Positions 35,328 to 43,466 are shown, counted from the stretch's first letter. The stretch is DNA of 64,000 nt from JBCBKU01 sp038521345 (GCA_038521345.1 JBCBKU010000013.1:22002-86001), one strand, 5' to 3'. Numbers and translations: made by a program. The notes: generated by a model not told the origin, from the sequence alone.

Positions 35328-35923
35328 GAGACCACTACTCCGCCAAGGTCAAAATCGCGCCCTTCCGCAAAGCGTTCTTCCGCGACGGTAATCTCGATAT
35401 GCACGTCCCCGACCTCTCCCTGAGAATCTTCGACGAGTTCGATCAGCGCCAACGCGCCGTATTCATCCGCCATCGCACGCAAGAGGCCCATGATGACACG
35501 GTCGAACCCCGCAGGGGCAGTCTGGCAAACCAATCGGAACGGATCGCCGTCGCCTCCCGAAAGTTCCATGACCGGCAAGACGAGGTCCGGAACGGCAAGG
35601 CGCATCCGATCCCGAAGATCATTCAGCGAATGCAGAAAATCGATGAAGTCGATCCCGCCAAAACGTAGCAACCGGCGCACGGCAGAGATGTTCGGCGACG
35701 ATACCAGATGAGTTCCGAGGTCTTCCAAAAGGACCTCGGTCGGTTTGTCCAACAGCGTCGAGGCTGCATCAATGACGCGGTAGGCAACGTCGTCGTCATA
35801 GACGAACATCGGCTCGAACCGCGGTTGGGGAAGCTGTGCTTCCCGCGCGACGGCGCCCCAGAGCTCTTCACCGTACCTTCGGCGCAAGAACGCCTCGATC
35901 GAACTGTTCACGAGACCGTGCAC
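35324..35923 (-). CDS. H-NOX-like protein lacking the heme-ligating histidine
   Basis: 199 aa from the GTG at 35923, with GGAGGGGAG just upstream and the family start (V/M)HGLVN. Overall length and pattern match H-NOX/HNOB domains. The heme-proximal His (H105 of soluble guanylate cyclase beta1, in LDxLHxH) is Arg104 here (LNDLRDRM), and the heme-propionate motif YxSxR is replaced by C133-x-T135-x-P137. Stable heme binding in the canonical mode is therefore unlikely. It is coupled to an HNOBA-GGDEF cyclase. A start further upstream (to 36145) adds basic, unconserved sequence overlapping the mttB-like gene. Confidence 0.82.
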   Translation of the reverse strand: MHGLVNSSIEAFLRRRYGEELWGAVAREAQLPQPRFEPMFVYDDDVAYRVIDAASTLLDKPTEVLLEDLGTHLVSSPNISAVRRLLRFGGIDFIDFLHSLNDLRDRMRLAVPDLVLPVMELSGGDGDPFRLVCQTAPAGFDRVIMGLLRAMADEYGALALIELVEDSQGEVGDVHIEITVAEERFAEGRDFDLGGVVVS

Positions 35924-36000
35924 GAACTCCCCTCCGTCGTCCCGCGGTGACCTTAGGGCGCAGCGTTTAACAAATGCCAAACCGTCAGGTGCAACGGGGA

Positions 36001-37557
36001 TCAGAAATCGGTGGGAGCGCCGCCTTCTGCCTTTCTGCGAGCCACGAAAGCGGCCAGTTCTTCGCGAATACCAGAGTCCATCGGGGGTTCCTCGAAATCC
36101 GCGAGGATTCCTTTGAAGACGTGATGCGCGCGTTCGGCGGTCCAAGTCTCGCCAGCCAGGGCCCAGCCTTCATAGTTCCGCCAGTCCGAAACGAAGGGTT
36201 GATGGAAGGCGGTCGTGTACCGGTCCTGCGTGTGTTGCAGGCCGAAGAAGTGCCCCGTTTCGCCGACTTCCCGGATGGCTTCCACCGCCAGATCGTCCTC
36301 GGCGGTCGATACGAGGGCAGGTTCGAAATAGCGCTGGATCATCTGCAGTACTTCGCAATCCATGACGAACTTCTCTGGGCTCGCAATCAGCCCGCCTTCA
36401 AGCCAGCCAGCCGCGTGATACACCATGTTGGTCCTTGACTGGACCGCGGCCCAAAGCGAATTCGACGTCTCCCACATCGCCTGACCGTCCGGCACGTTGG
36501 CCGCGCAGACGCCCGACGAGCGAAGCGGCAGGCCATAAAACCGCGCCATTTGGCCGGTCATCTGAGTTGCGCGCATGTATTCCGGCGTGCCGAACGCAGG
36601 CGCGCCCGACTTCATGTCGACGTTCGACGTAAAGGTCCCGATCACGCATGGCGCACCCGGCGTCACCCATTGGAAAAGCGCGATGGCCGACAGCGCCTCT
36701 GCCAGCGACTGCGCCACAGCGCCGGCCATGGTCACAGGCGCCATCGCACCGGCCAGAGTAAAGGGTGTCACGACCACGGCTTGTCCCCGGCGGACACAGC
36801 GCAAGCATCCGTCGATCATGGGATGGTCGTGCTTGAGCGGCGAGGTCGAGTTGATGTTCGTATACATGTGCGGGCGGCTCTGGAACATCGCTTCGTCCAA
36901 GCCCCCGGCTATGCGCACCATCTCCATCACGTCTTCGATCCGCTCTTTGCCGAGCGAATAGGCATGCATAACCTTGTCCGTAAGCGTCAGCTTGTCGAAC
37001 AAAACATCCAGATGCCTGACACTGGCGTGCAGGTCCACCGGTTCGACAGGATAACCCCCAGCGAAGTGAATACAGTTGAAGTACTGGGTCAGCTTCAGAA
37101 GGTTTCGGCACTGTTGCCGCGTACCGGCAACCTTGCCGGTTTCCAGATCCCAGTAATTCGGCGGCGACGACACGTTCCCGAACACTAGCGATCCACCTCC
37201 GATGGTGAGTTCGCGTGCCGGGTTGCGCGGCGAGATCGTGAATGAGGCCGGCGCGCGGGCAAGCATCTCCATCACCCAATCCCGCCCCATCCGAACGTTC
37301 TGACCTTCGACCGTCACACCGATCTGGCGGAAAAGCTCCAACGCCTCGTCGTTCAGAAACTCGATTCCGATCTCTTCGAGGATGCGCATCGCCGCATCAT
37401 GGATCGCATGCACACCCTCTTCGGTCAGCGGTTCGATGGGGCGATCGGTGTTGAACGGTACCCGCCACTCGCTTTGGTGGATGGCGGCGCTGCCTCTGCG
37501 CGAAACGCCCCCGGCCCGCCCCCCGGATCGCTTCCGTCTCACTTCCCGTTCGGCCAT
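36001..37557 (-). CDS. MttB superfamily (trimethylamine/betaine) corrinoid methyltransferase, non-pyrrolysine
   Basis: 518-aa protein of the MttB family. It has no in-frame amber codon, so it belongs to the non-pyrrolysine branch, whose members include glycine betaine, proline betaine and carnitine methyltransferases. Conserved blocks include IGIEFLNDEALELFRQIG, FGNVSSPPNYWDLETG, LKLTQYFNCIHF and NINSTSPLKHD. The N-terminus is unusually basic (about 25 residues). GGAGGACGCC precedes the ATG. No corrinoid protein or reactivase gene is nearby; the substrate could be a quaternary amine such as a carnitine-derived betaine. Confidence 0.9.
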   Translation of the reverse strand: MAEREVRRKRSGGRAGGVSRRGSAAIHQSEWRVPFNTDRPIEPLTEEGVHAIHDAAMRILEEIGIEFLNDEALELFRQIGVTVEGQNVRMGRDWVMEMLARAPASFTISPRNPARELTIGGGSLVFGNVSSPPNYWDLETGKVAGTRQQCRNLLKLTQYFNCIHFAGGYPVEPVDLHASVRHLDVLFDKLTLTDKVMHAYSLGKERIEDVMEMVRIAGGLDEAMFQSRPHMYTNINSTSPLKHDHPMIDGCLRCVRRGQAVVVTPFTLAGAMAPVTMAGAVAQSLAEALSAIALFQWVTPGAPCVIGTFTSNVDMKSGAPAFGTPEYMRATQMTGQMARFYGLPLRSSGVCAANVPDGQAMWETSNSLWAAVQSRTNMVYHAAGWLEGGLIASPEKFVMDCEVLQMIQRYFEPALVSTAEDDLAVEAIREVGETGHFFGLQHTQDRYTTAFHQPFVSDWRNYEGWALAGETWTAERAHHVFKGILADFEEPPMDSGIREELAAFVARRKAEGGAPTDF

Positions 37558-37620
37558 GGCGTCCTCCGTCCTCTGACGGGCAGCATGGCCTGTCCGATCC
37601 TATCCGTCCCGGTCCGGAAC

Positions 37621-37642
37621 CGACGCTTGGGCGTCGTTTTTT
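37621..37642 (+). terminator. Intrinsic terminator reading on the plus strand
   Basis: CGACGC-TTGG-GCGTCG followed directly by T6 is a good Rho-independent terminator for plus-strand transcripts. Flanking genes (HAD hydrolase, MttB-like) are both on the minus strand, and in that direction no U-tract follows, so it would stop transcripts antisense to the mttB-like gene. Confidence 0.7.
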
Positions 37643-37643
37643 C

Positions 37644-38354
37644 TCAGCGGCCGGCGGCTTCACCTTGCAGCCATCCCGGCAGGTCCGCGATGCTTGGCAA
37701 CACGGCATCTGCCAAAGGCGCGAGATCGGCGCGCACGGCAAGACCAGTGAGGACACCGATTGTACGAAACCGCGCGCCCCGGCCGGCCAAGAGGTCGTGT
37801 CGGCTGTCTCCGACCATCACGCAGTCATCCGGCGCCATTTTGGTGGCGCGGGCAAACGCGGCGCATTGGCCGGGTTGCGGCTTGGCACCGAAGCCGCTGT
37901 CATGGCCGGCGATGAATGCAAAGCGGTCAAGGATGCCGGCTGCAGCAAGGTGCGCACGGGCGGGCTCTTCCGCGTCATTCGTGGCGACACCCAGAACCAA
38001 ACCCATGTCAGCCAGGCGGTCGAGCAGAGGGGCAAGTGGGGCCGCCGGGGCCATCGGCGCGTCGATTGTGCTTTCGACCAGGCGCGCGATCAAGGACGAC
38101 CGCAGGAACCGCCCGTCCAGATAAGGCATGAGCAAGTCAGCGACTTCATCTGGCGTGCCAGCAATGGCCGGACTGCTCGGACGGAACCCTCTTTCGGCCG
38201 TATCGAACCCAATGGCATCGGCCATTGCATCGCCGAGGTCAACATCGCCCGCCGCGAGTTCCTCGAGCATGTCCTCGGCCCAGCCCGCCCAGCTTTCCTG
38301 AAAGTTGAATAGCGTCCCATCCTTGTCGAACAGAATTCCCCGGATTGCCGTCAC
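37644..38354 (-). CDS. HAD family hydrolase (phosphoglycolate phosphatase-like)
   Basis: 236-aa HAD phosphatase starting at GTG (38354, AAGG upstream). Motif I is FDKDGTLFNF, with Lys between the two catalytic Asp; motif II is VATNDAEE, motif III lies near FGAKPQPGQ, and motif IV is MVGDSRHDLLAG. A helical cap lies between residues 20 and 90. Likely a small phosphometabolite phosphatase; the Gph label is general for this shape. It lies 10 bp after the DUF3572 stop, so the two are probably co-transcribed. Confidence 0.88.
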   Translation of the reverse strand: MTAIRGILFDKDGTLFNFQESWAGWAEDMLEELAAGDVDLGDAMADAIGFDTAERGFRPSSPAIAGTPDEVADLLMPYLDGRFLRSSLIARLVESTIDAPMAPAAPLAPLLDRLADMGLVLGVATNDAEEPARAHLAAAGILDRFAFIAGHDSGFGAKPQPGQCAAFARATKMAPDDCVMVGDSRHDLLAGRGARFRTIGVLTGLAVRADLAPLADAVLPSIADLPGWLQGEAAGR

Positions 38355-38364
38355 GCGCGCCACC

Positions 38365-38643
38365 TTAGGTCCAATGTACGTTCTCGCCGCCAGGCAAGGC
38401 GGCACGCGCGCGCAGCGGCTGCTCGAGCCCGCGCCCGGACGCCTCGCAAAATCCGGTGACCCAGGCATCATCCATCAGAATGAAATCGAGCACAGATCCA
38501 AGAAACTCCGCGTCGCCCGCCCGTGTACGCAGATCATCAGGCGAAACACCCGTGGCGCCCATGAACGTGCCCAGTATTTCTTGATCCGCCGCGATCCACG
38601 CCAAGGCCTCAGCCGCCAGCGTCTCGGCTGTTCTCCGCTCCAT
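38365..38643 (-). CDS. DUF3572 family protein
   Basis: 92-aa small protein with the DUF3572 pattern: an N-terminal ALAWIAADQEILGTFMGATG block, then SPDDLRTRAGDAEFLGSVLD and FILMDDAWVTGFC. The family is widespread in alphaproteobacteria and has no known function. It is divergent from the PleD-like gene. AAGGAG lies upstream of the ATG at 38643; the longer open frame is antisense shadow of the pleD-like gene. Confidence 0.85.
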   Translation of the reverse strand: MERRTAETLAAEALAWIAADQEILGTFMGATGVSPDDLRTRAGDAEFLGSVLDFILMDDAWVTGFCEASGRGLEQPLRARAALPGGENVHWT

Positions 38644-38737
38644 CTCCCGGCGCTCCTTCGGTCGGCAAGGCTTTCTTAAGCATTCTCCGAAATAGCTCGG
38701 GGCGCCAGTTACAATTCGAATAAAAGGGAGAACGTTC

Positions 38738-40129
38738 TTGGGAGGTCGCGTCCTCGTCGCAGCCGAGTCGGCGACACACCGGATCCTGATCCGCGTCAAG
38801 CTCGCGGCCGGGCGGTATGTCATCGACACGGCAAAGTCGGGCCAAGAGGTGCTGGCACATGCGCGGGCCGAGACGCCGCCCGACATCGTCATCGTCGACA
38901 ACGGCATGTCCGATCTCAACGGTAGTGAAATCTGTCGGCAACTGAAAGCTGACGTGCGAACACGGTCCTTGCCCGTTATTGTTGTGACAGGGTCGGAGCA
39001 CGATGCGGCCGCGACACTGTCCGCGCTAAAGTCCGGCGCTGACGAAGTTCTGGTCCCTCCCTTAGATGACCTGAGCCTGATCGCGCGGATAAGAAGCCTG
39101 ATGCGCGCGCGTAAAACGACCGAGGCGCTTGGCCAGCGTGAGCGGACCGTGGCCGAGCTTGGGTTCGCCGAACCCGCGCCGGCCTTCGCGCCTGCAGGGC
39201 GTGTGGCCCTGATCGCCCGCGAGCGCAACCGCAGCAAGATGTGGCACCGATGCCTTGCCCCGCTTGTGCGCGCCCAACTCGAAGTCGTTGATGCAGATAC
39301 CGCCTGGTCCGCGGATCCCGACCAACATGGCTCAGATGTCTACGTGATCGATGCCGAGCTCGAGACGCCCGGCGAAGGTCTTCGCCTTTTGGCGGAATTG
39401 AGAAGCCGCCCAGCCACGCGCCACGCGGCAATTCTGATCGTGCACGCGCGTTCGGACACAATGGGCGCGGTCATGGCGCTCGACCTTGGTGCCAACGATC
39501 TTCTGACCGAGGGCTTCCCGGCTGAAGAACTCGCCATTCGGATCCGTACGCAACTTGGCCGAAAACAAGCGGATGACCGGCTGCGCGCCTCGGTCGAAGA
39601 AGGCCTGCGTCTTGCCGTCCTTGATCCGTTGACCGGGCTTTACAACCGCCGCTACGCCGAGGCGCATGGACGGCGCATCGCAGCATCTGCGCGCGACTCC
39701 CGTCGTCCCTTTGCCGTGTTCGTCGCCGATATCGATCACTTCAAGACGATCAACGATCGGTTTGGACACAGGACCGGAGATCAGGTGCTGAAATGCGTTG
39801 CCGATCGTCTGCGAGACCGACTGAGAGCCGGCGATCTTCTTGCACGAATCGGCGGTGAAGAATTCCTCGTCCTTCTACCGGACACCGACCACGCCACCGC
39901 GCTTTCAGCAGCCGAGCGTCTGTGTCTCGCGATCGGCGGCGCGCCAATCCCGGTACCGGACCAATCCAAAGCAATTCCGGTCACGATCTCGCTCGGAGTT
40001 TCGACTTGGGACCCGTCCGCCTGCGCCAAGCCAGGTCTTGGCAGGCTGATCGACGCTGCGGACCGGGCGTTGTTTCAGGCGAAGACTTGCGGTCGCAATC
40101 AGGTGACCGTCAGCCGCACCGCAGCCTGA
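38738..40129 (+). CDS. PleD-like response regulator with diguanylate cyclase domain
   Basis: 463-aa REC-REC-GGDEF protein starting at TTG (38738; GGGAG 8 nt upstream). The first receiver keeps the phospho-acceptor D54 (VIVDNGMSDLNG), but its acidic pair reads AE and the conserved Lys-Pro motif reads VPPLDD. The second receiver (about 155-275) lacks a clear acceptor motif. The output domain has GGEEF and an upstream RxxD (RAGD) inhibitory site, so c-di-GMP synthesis is expected. No divK gene is adjacent. Confidence 0.9.
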   Translation: MGGRVLVAAESATHRILIRVKLAAGRYVIDTAKSGQEVLAHARAETPPDIVIVDNGMSDLNGSEICRQLKADVRTRSLPVIVVTGSEHDAAATLSALKSGADEVLVPPLDDLSLIARIRSLMRARKTTEALGQRERTVAELGFAEPAPAFAPAGRVALIARERNRSKMWHRCLAPLVRAQLEVVDADTAWSADPDQHGSDVYVIDAELETPGEGLRLLAELRSRPATRHAAILIVHARSDTMGAVMALDLGANDLLTEGFPAEELAIRIRTQLGRKQADDRLRASVEEGLRLAVLDPLTGLYNRRYAEAHGRRIAASARDSRRPFAVFVADIDHFKTINDRFGHRTGDQVLKCVADRLRDRLRAGDLLARIGGEEFLVLLPDTDHATALSAAERLCLAIGGAPIPVPDQSKAIPVTISLGVSTWDPSACAKPGLGRLIDAADRALFQAKTCGRNQVTVSRTAA

Positions 40130-40141
40130 ACGCACGCGGCG

Positions 40142-40669
40142 TCACTTGCCAGAACGCAGCATTCGCGACAGCCGATCAGCGTAGGCCAGCCGGTCCTCAT
40201 ACGGCAGTTGCGCGAGGTGGTTCACGAAAATCTCTGTCCCGATGTCCTGGCGGTCCGATGTTCGCCGGCGTTCCCGCTCAAGCATCACCGCAAAGGCGTC
40301 GGGATCGAACGGATTAGCCCGAAGATGCCCCTGCAATTCATCGAAGAGGGCACGCAATTCCTCGCGGTTGCGTTCGCGCCCGCCCGCGCGTTCTCGATAG
40401 GCTCTGGCAAGCGAGCGTTGGTCCGGCGCATCGAAGGCCCGGAGCAAGGGCAACGGCGCCACGTCGCGCGGCAAACCCACGGCGCTCGATGCCGGACCCC
40501 GCTTGGGCGCATCCCGGTTCAGTACGGCGCCGACCACGAGCCCGGCCACCATCAGGTTCAAACCAAGCGAGACCGCGAGCAGGACCTTGACCCATGCCGG
40601 CGTCCGGCGTGTGGCCCCGTTCATGTCGCCGCCGGACCCTCCGGGGCGCGGATCCTCTGTCCCGTTCAT
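40142..40669 (-). CDS. Periplasmic metal-sensor-like protein (Spy/CnrX/ZraP type)
   Basis: 175-aa protein with one N-terminal helix (about residues 26-48, VKVLLAVSLGLNLMVAGLVV) and a helical periplasmic domain with an LxxxR-rich hairpin typical of the Metal_resist/Spy group. CnrX-like members modulate ECF anti-sigma systems. It is downstream of, and adjacent to, an ECF sigma and anti-sigma pair, which supports a sensor role. An alternative ATG at 40624 (MNGATRRTP) would give 160 aa. Confidence 0.7.
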   Translation of the reverse strand: MNGTEDPRPGGSGGDMNGATRRTPAWVKVLLAVSLGLNLMVAGLVVGAVLNRDAPKRGPASSAVGLPRDVAPLPLLRAFDAPDQRSLARAYRERAGGRERNREELRALFDELQGHLRANPFDPDAFAVMLERERRRTSDRQDIGTEIFVNHLAQLPYEDRLAYADRLSRMLRSGK

Positions 40670-41019
40670 CAGCCGCCAAACCCTGTCTGGACGCCAGGGA
40701 CCAGATCCACCAGATCAAACTCCGTCGCCGACAACCCGAATGGCGATACAAGTTCCGGGGACGACAGGCCCAACCAGACACCCGCCGCGGTGGCGGTGAC
40801 AAGACCGGCCGCCGATGGCCAGCCGCCGATCGCCTCAAGCCAGTCCGACAACCATTCACGGGGCCCCGACCTGCGGGGCGCGGGGGCTGGCGCAGTCTCG
40901 GCGGCCGCATCTGCGAGTATCCGCGCCACCAGCGCGTCCGACGGCTGCGGCGCCACATCTCGGGCGGCGGCAAACAACGCACCAAGGGCCCGTTCGTCCA
41001 GTTCGTTTCGCTCACTCAT
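40669..41019 (-). CDS. Probable anti-sigma factor (single-pass membrane protein)
   Basis: 116 aa from the ATG at 41019, which overlaps the ECF sigma stop by 8 bp. A cytoplasmic helical N-terminus of about 60 residues (ERALGALFAAARDVAPQPSD) precedes one helix (about 68-88, SAAGLVTATAAGVWLGL). There is no zinc-binding HxxxCxxC motif. Small size, topology and overlap with the sigma gene indicate an anti-sigma factor; sequence alone would not identify it. Confidence 0.7.
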   Translation of the reverse strand: MSERNELDERALGALFAAARDVAPQPSDALVARILADAAAETAPAPAPRRSGPREWLSDWLEAIGGWPSAAGLVTATAAGVWLGLSSPELVSPFGLSATEFDLVDLVPGVQTGFGG

Positions 41020-41605
41020 CGCCAAATCCCAGTTCGTCCCTCTGCTGTCCAAGGATTCCGGCCAGCTTTCTCTTTCCCCTTGCGGTCAGACTCTCGACCG
41101 CTTCCACCCCGATGTCCATCGCCGCAGCGATCTCAGGGTTCGACAACCCTTCGATATGGCGCAGGACAACGGCCTGTCGCTGCCGCTCGGGCAGTTCCAG
41201 TAACGCGGCTTCCAACGCCGCGGCCCGCCGCGACTTCATCAACTGCGCATCGCCGCTCGGCGCCGGATCTGGCGGCTCGGGCACGTCGTCCAGCGCTGGC
41301 CCGTTTCGGCGCGATCGGCGCAGACGGTCGGTGCAGAGATTCACCGTGACTCGGAAGAGCCACGTTGTCACTTGCGCCTCGCCATGCCGCCACTTGGGCG
41401 CGATCCGCCAAAGACGTAGCATCGCCTCCTGTGCCACGTCTTCCGCCTCGGCCCGATCGCCCAGAACACGCGACGCATGGGCAAAAACGCGGGGCGTCAG
41501 GCGATGTGTCAGCGTCTCGGCCGCCCGGGCATCTCCCTGCGCCGCGCGCGCCAAAAGCACGTCGTCCGGTTCATCCACCAGCGCGTCTAGGGGCATGGCC
41601 ATCAT
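41012..41605 (-). CDS. ECF RNA polymerase sigma factor
   Basis: 197-aa sigma-70 ECF protein. Region 2 is visible as AHASRVLGDRAEAEDVAQEA followed by RLWRIAPKW, and region 4 as LPERQRQAVVLRHIEGLSNP with EIAAAMDIGVEAVESLTARG as the HTH. Several ATGs lie at the start (41605, 41602, 41596). It overlaps the anti-sigma gene and is preceded by the EF-hand gene 72 bp upstream on the same strand. It probably directs transcription in response to an envelope signal. Confidence 0.95.
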   Translation of the reverse strand: MMAMPLDALVDEPDDVLLARAAQGDARAAETLTHRLTPRVFAHASRVLGDRAEAEDVAQEAMLRLWRIAPKWRHGEAQVTTWLFRVTVNLCTDRLRRSRRNGPALDDVPEPPDPAPSGDAQLMKSRRAAALEAALLELPERQRQAVVLRHIEGLSNPEIAAAMDIGVEAVESLTARGKRKLAGILGQQRDELGFGDE

Positions 41606-41677
41606 TCCCGGTCAATATCCACCCGCGTCCGTCTGGTCCACCGGCCGCCGCCCTCTGCGGCGGCCGGCAATATCGCC

Positions 41678-42172
41678 TTATTCGCCGCGGCGACCGCCGC
41701 CGTGGCGGCGTCCCATGCGCATATCCTCGAGCGCAGCGAACTCTTCCGACGAAACAGCACCATCGCCGTCTGCGTCGAGCCGCTGAAGCATCCGCTCGAA
41801 ACCACCGGAACGCATGCCACGTTGCGCTTGCAGGGCGTCCCGCGAAAGCACGCCGTCGCCATCGGCATCCAGCCGGTCGAACATTTCGGTGGCCTGTTCT
41901 GCTGCACGCGCTTCCGCTGCCGCGATGAACTCGGCCTCGCTGACCTGCCCGTTTCCATCCGTATCGACCGATGCGAACCGCTCTTCGGCCATTGCCGCCA
42001 GATCGCTCTCGGTAATCGCGCCGTCACCGTTTGCATCGAGCTCCGTGAAATCAAGCATCGGGCGCGGGCCGCCCGCACGGTCACCACCAGCCCGGTCGCC
42101 CGGCCCCGCCGTGACCGAAGCCGCGCCAAGCCCCATCGCGACCAAACCCGCGAGAACAAAAATCCGTGTCAT
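41678..42172 (-). CDS. Exported EF-hand calcium-binding protein
   Basis: 164-aa protein with a signal peptide (MTRIFVLAGLVAMGLGAASV, cleavage near TAG) and four EF-hand loops: DANGDGAITESDL, DTDGNGQVSEAEF, DADGDGVLSRDAL and DADGDGAVSSEEF. The C-terminus is Gly/Arg/His-rich. It should bind calcium in the periplasm. The ATG at 42172 is the only start giving a signal peptide; the longer frame to 42379 is rejected. It is the first gene before the ECF sigma/anti-sigma/metal-sensor cluster. Confidence 0.9.
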   Translation of the reverse strand: MTRIFVLAGLVAMGLGAASVTAGPGDRAGGDRAGGPRPMLDFTELDANGDGAITESDLAAMAEERFASVDTDGNGQVSEAEFIAAAEARAAEQATEMFDRLDADGDGVLSRDALQAQRGMRSGGFERMLQRLDADGDGAVSSEEFAALEDMRMGRRHGGGRRGE

Positions 42173-42390
42173 GTTGTCGGTCCTTCTTCCTATGGCATCC
42201 TGCCTGTTTGTTGTTTGTGATGCTTCGGCACCGCCGCTGCTCACGTGTCCTCTAACGGTGCATCCCGAGAGTTCCGTCGCCGGTGCGTGCCGATTTCGCG
42301 ACATCTCGACACAAGGGCGTTTCGAGACATGGGCGCGGCCCTGCGAAACCGGTAGACGTGCCTTTGCGCCCCGCGCCAAGGACCCTAGCG

Positions 42391-42780
42391 ATGATCACCG
42401 ATGCCAATGCCCCTGCCGAACGACCACTCTGGCCGGCCCTACGGGCGGGGTTCTCGCGGCGCTGCCCAAAATGCGGGTCCGGGCCGCTGATGCAGGGTTA
42501 TTTGAAAGTACGCCACGATTGCCCGGTCTGCGGACAGCCCTTTCATCATCACAGGGCGGATGACGGGCCGGCCTATCTGACGATCCTGATCGTGGGTCAT
42601 CTGATGGCCCCACTGCTGATCTGGGCCTATTCCACCTTCCGCCCGGATCCGGCGATCCTCGCAACGGTGTTCACACTGGGATGCACCACCCTTTCGCTCT
42701 GGCTCCTGCCGCGTCTCAAGGGGGCAATCGTTGCCTTTCAGTGGTCGCGGCGCATGCACGGGTTCGGCTCCGAGGCGTGA
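42391..42780 (+). CDS. DUF983 family zinc-ribbon membrane protein
   Basis: 129-aa protein. A zinc ribbon (CPKCGSGPL then CPVCGQPF) precedes two helices (ILIVGHLMAPLLIWAY and ILATVFTLGCTTLSLWLL), the DUF983 layout. DUF983 genes are often found with cytochrome oxidase assembly genes, but their function is unknown. The ATG at 42391 has AAGGA upstream. The stop overlaps the NUDIX GTG start (GTGA). Confidence 0.88.
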   Translation: MITDANAPAERPLWPALRAGFSRRCPKCGSGPLMQGYLKVRHDCPVCGQPFHHHRADDGPAYLTILIVGHLMAPLLIWAYSTFRPDPAILATVFTLGCTTLSLWLLPRLKGAIVAFQWSRRMHGFGSEA

Positions 42781-43466
42781 CGGACGTTCCCGTTCGCCCG
42801 GCCGCGACGGTCATCCTTGTGCGGAACGCCGAAACGCGCCCGGCGGTCCTTATGGGTCAGCGGGGCGCGGGCGCGGCCTTCATGGCATCGAAGACGGTGT
42901 TTCCCGGCGGTGCGGTGGATCCTGGGGATCGACATGTGACGCTCGCCCGGCCACTTGCGGGTGCGACTGCCGAGGCGCTCTCGGCTGAAAGCGATGTGCC
43001 GGCAACGGCCCTCGCGACTGCCGCCATTCGCGAACTTTGGGAAGAGACCGGACAAGTGCTGGGCCGACCGGGTACCTGGGCGGATGCACCTTCGGATTGG
43101 GACGGCTTCGCCGCAACCGGACATCAACCCGACGCGTCTGCTCTCGCCTTCGTCTTCCGCGCGATCACGCCGCCCGGTCGCCCGCGACGGTTCGACGCCC
43201 GGTTCTTTATTGCCTCCGCCGAAGCACTGGGCGGGGATCCGGACGACTTTTCGGCGGCCTCGGACGAGCTGTCACATCTTCGTTGGATCACGCTCACCGA
43301 CACACGACAGGCCGATCTTCCTTTTATAACGACCGTCGTTCTGGCCGAGATAGCAGCCCGTCTTCCCCTTTTGGGGCAGCCGGACACGGTGCCTTTCTTT
43401 CAGACCACCGAGGAAGCCGCCCTGTTCCGACGGCTCGGGGCCTCAACCCCAGATCACCACACCTAA
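42777..43466 (+). CDS. NUDIX hydrolase
   Basis: 229-aa hydrolase starting at GTG (42777), overlapping the DUF983 stop. The Nudix box is split by a long loop: GGAVDPGD at about residues 42-49 and AIRELWEETGQVLG at about 82-95, the REUxEEXGU part being intact. This long-loop form resembles the NUDT8/NUDT19-like CoA or acyl-CoA diphosphatases, though the substrate is not certain. It converges on the EamA transporter gene with a 24-bp overlap. Confidence 0.9.
   Translation: MTDVPVRPAATVILVRNAETRPAVLMGQRGAGAAFMASKTVFPGGAVDPGDRHVTLARPLAGATAEALSAESDVPATALATAAIRELWEETGQVLGRPGTWADAPSDWDGFAATGHQPDASALAFVFRAITPPGRPRRFDARFFIASAEALGGDPDDFSAASDELSHLRWITLTDTRQADLPFITTVVLAEIAARLPLLGQPDTVPFFQTTEEAALFRRLGASTPDHHT

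Noticed and set aside
36001..37557. Pyrrolysine in the MttB-like protein
   Set aside because: No in-frame TAG occurs within the gene, so it is the non-pyrrolysine type.
42177..42390. Upstream in-frame extension of the DUF983 gene
   Set aside because: The 36-residue extension is Arg/Pro-rich and unconserved; the ATG at 42391 has a ribosome-binding site and the zinc ribbon follows at normal distance.
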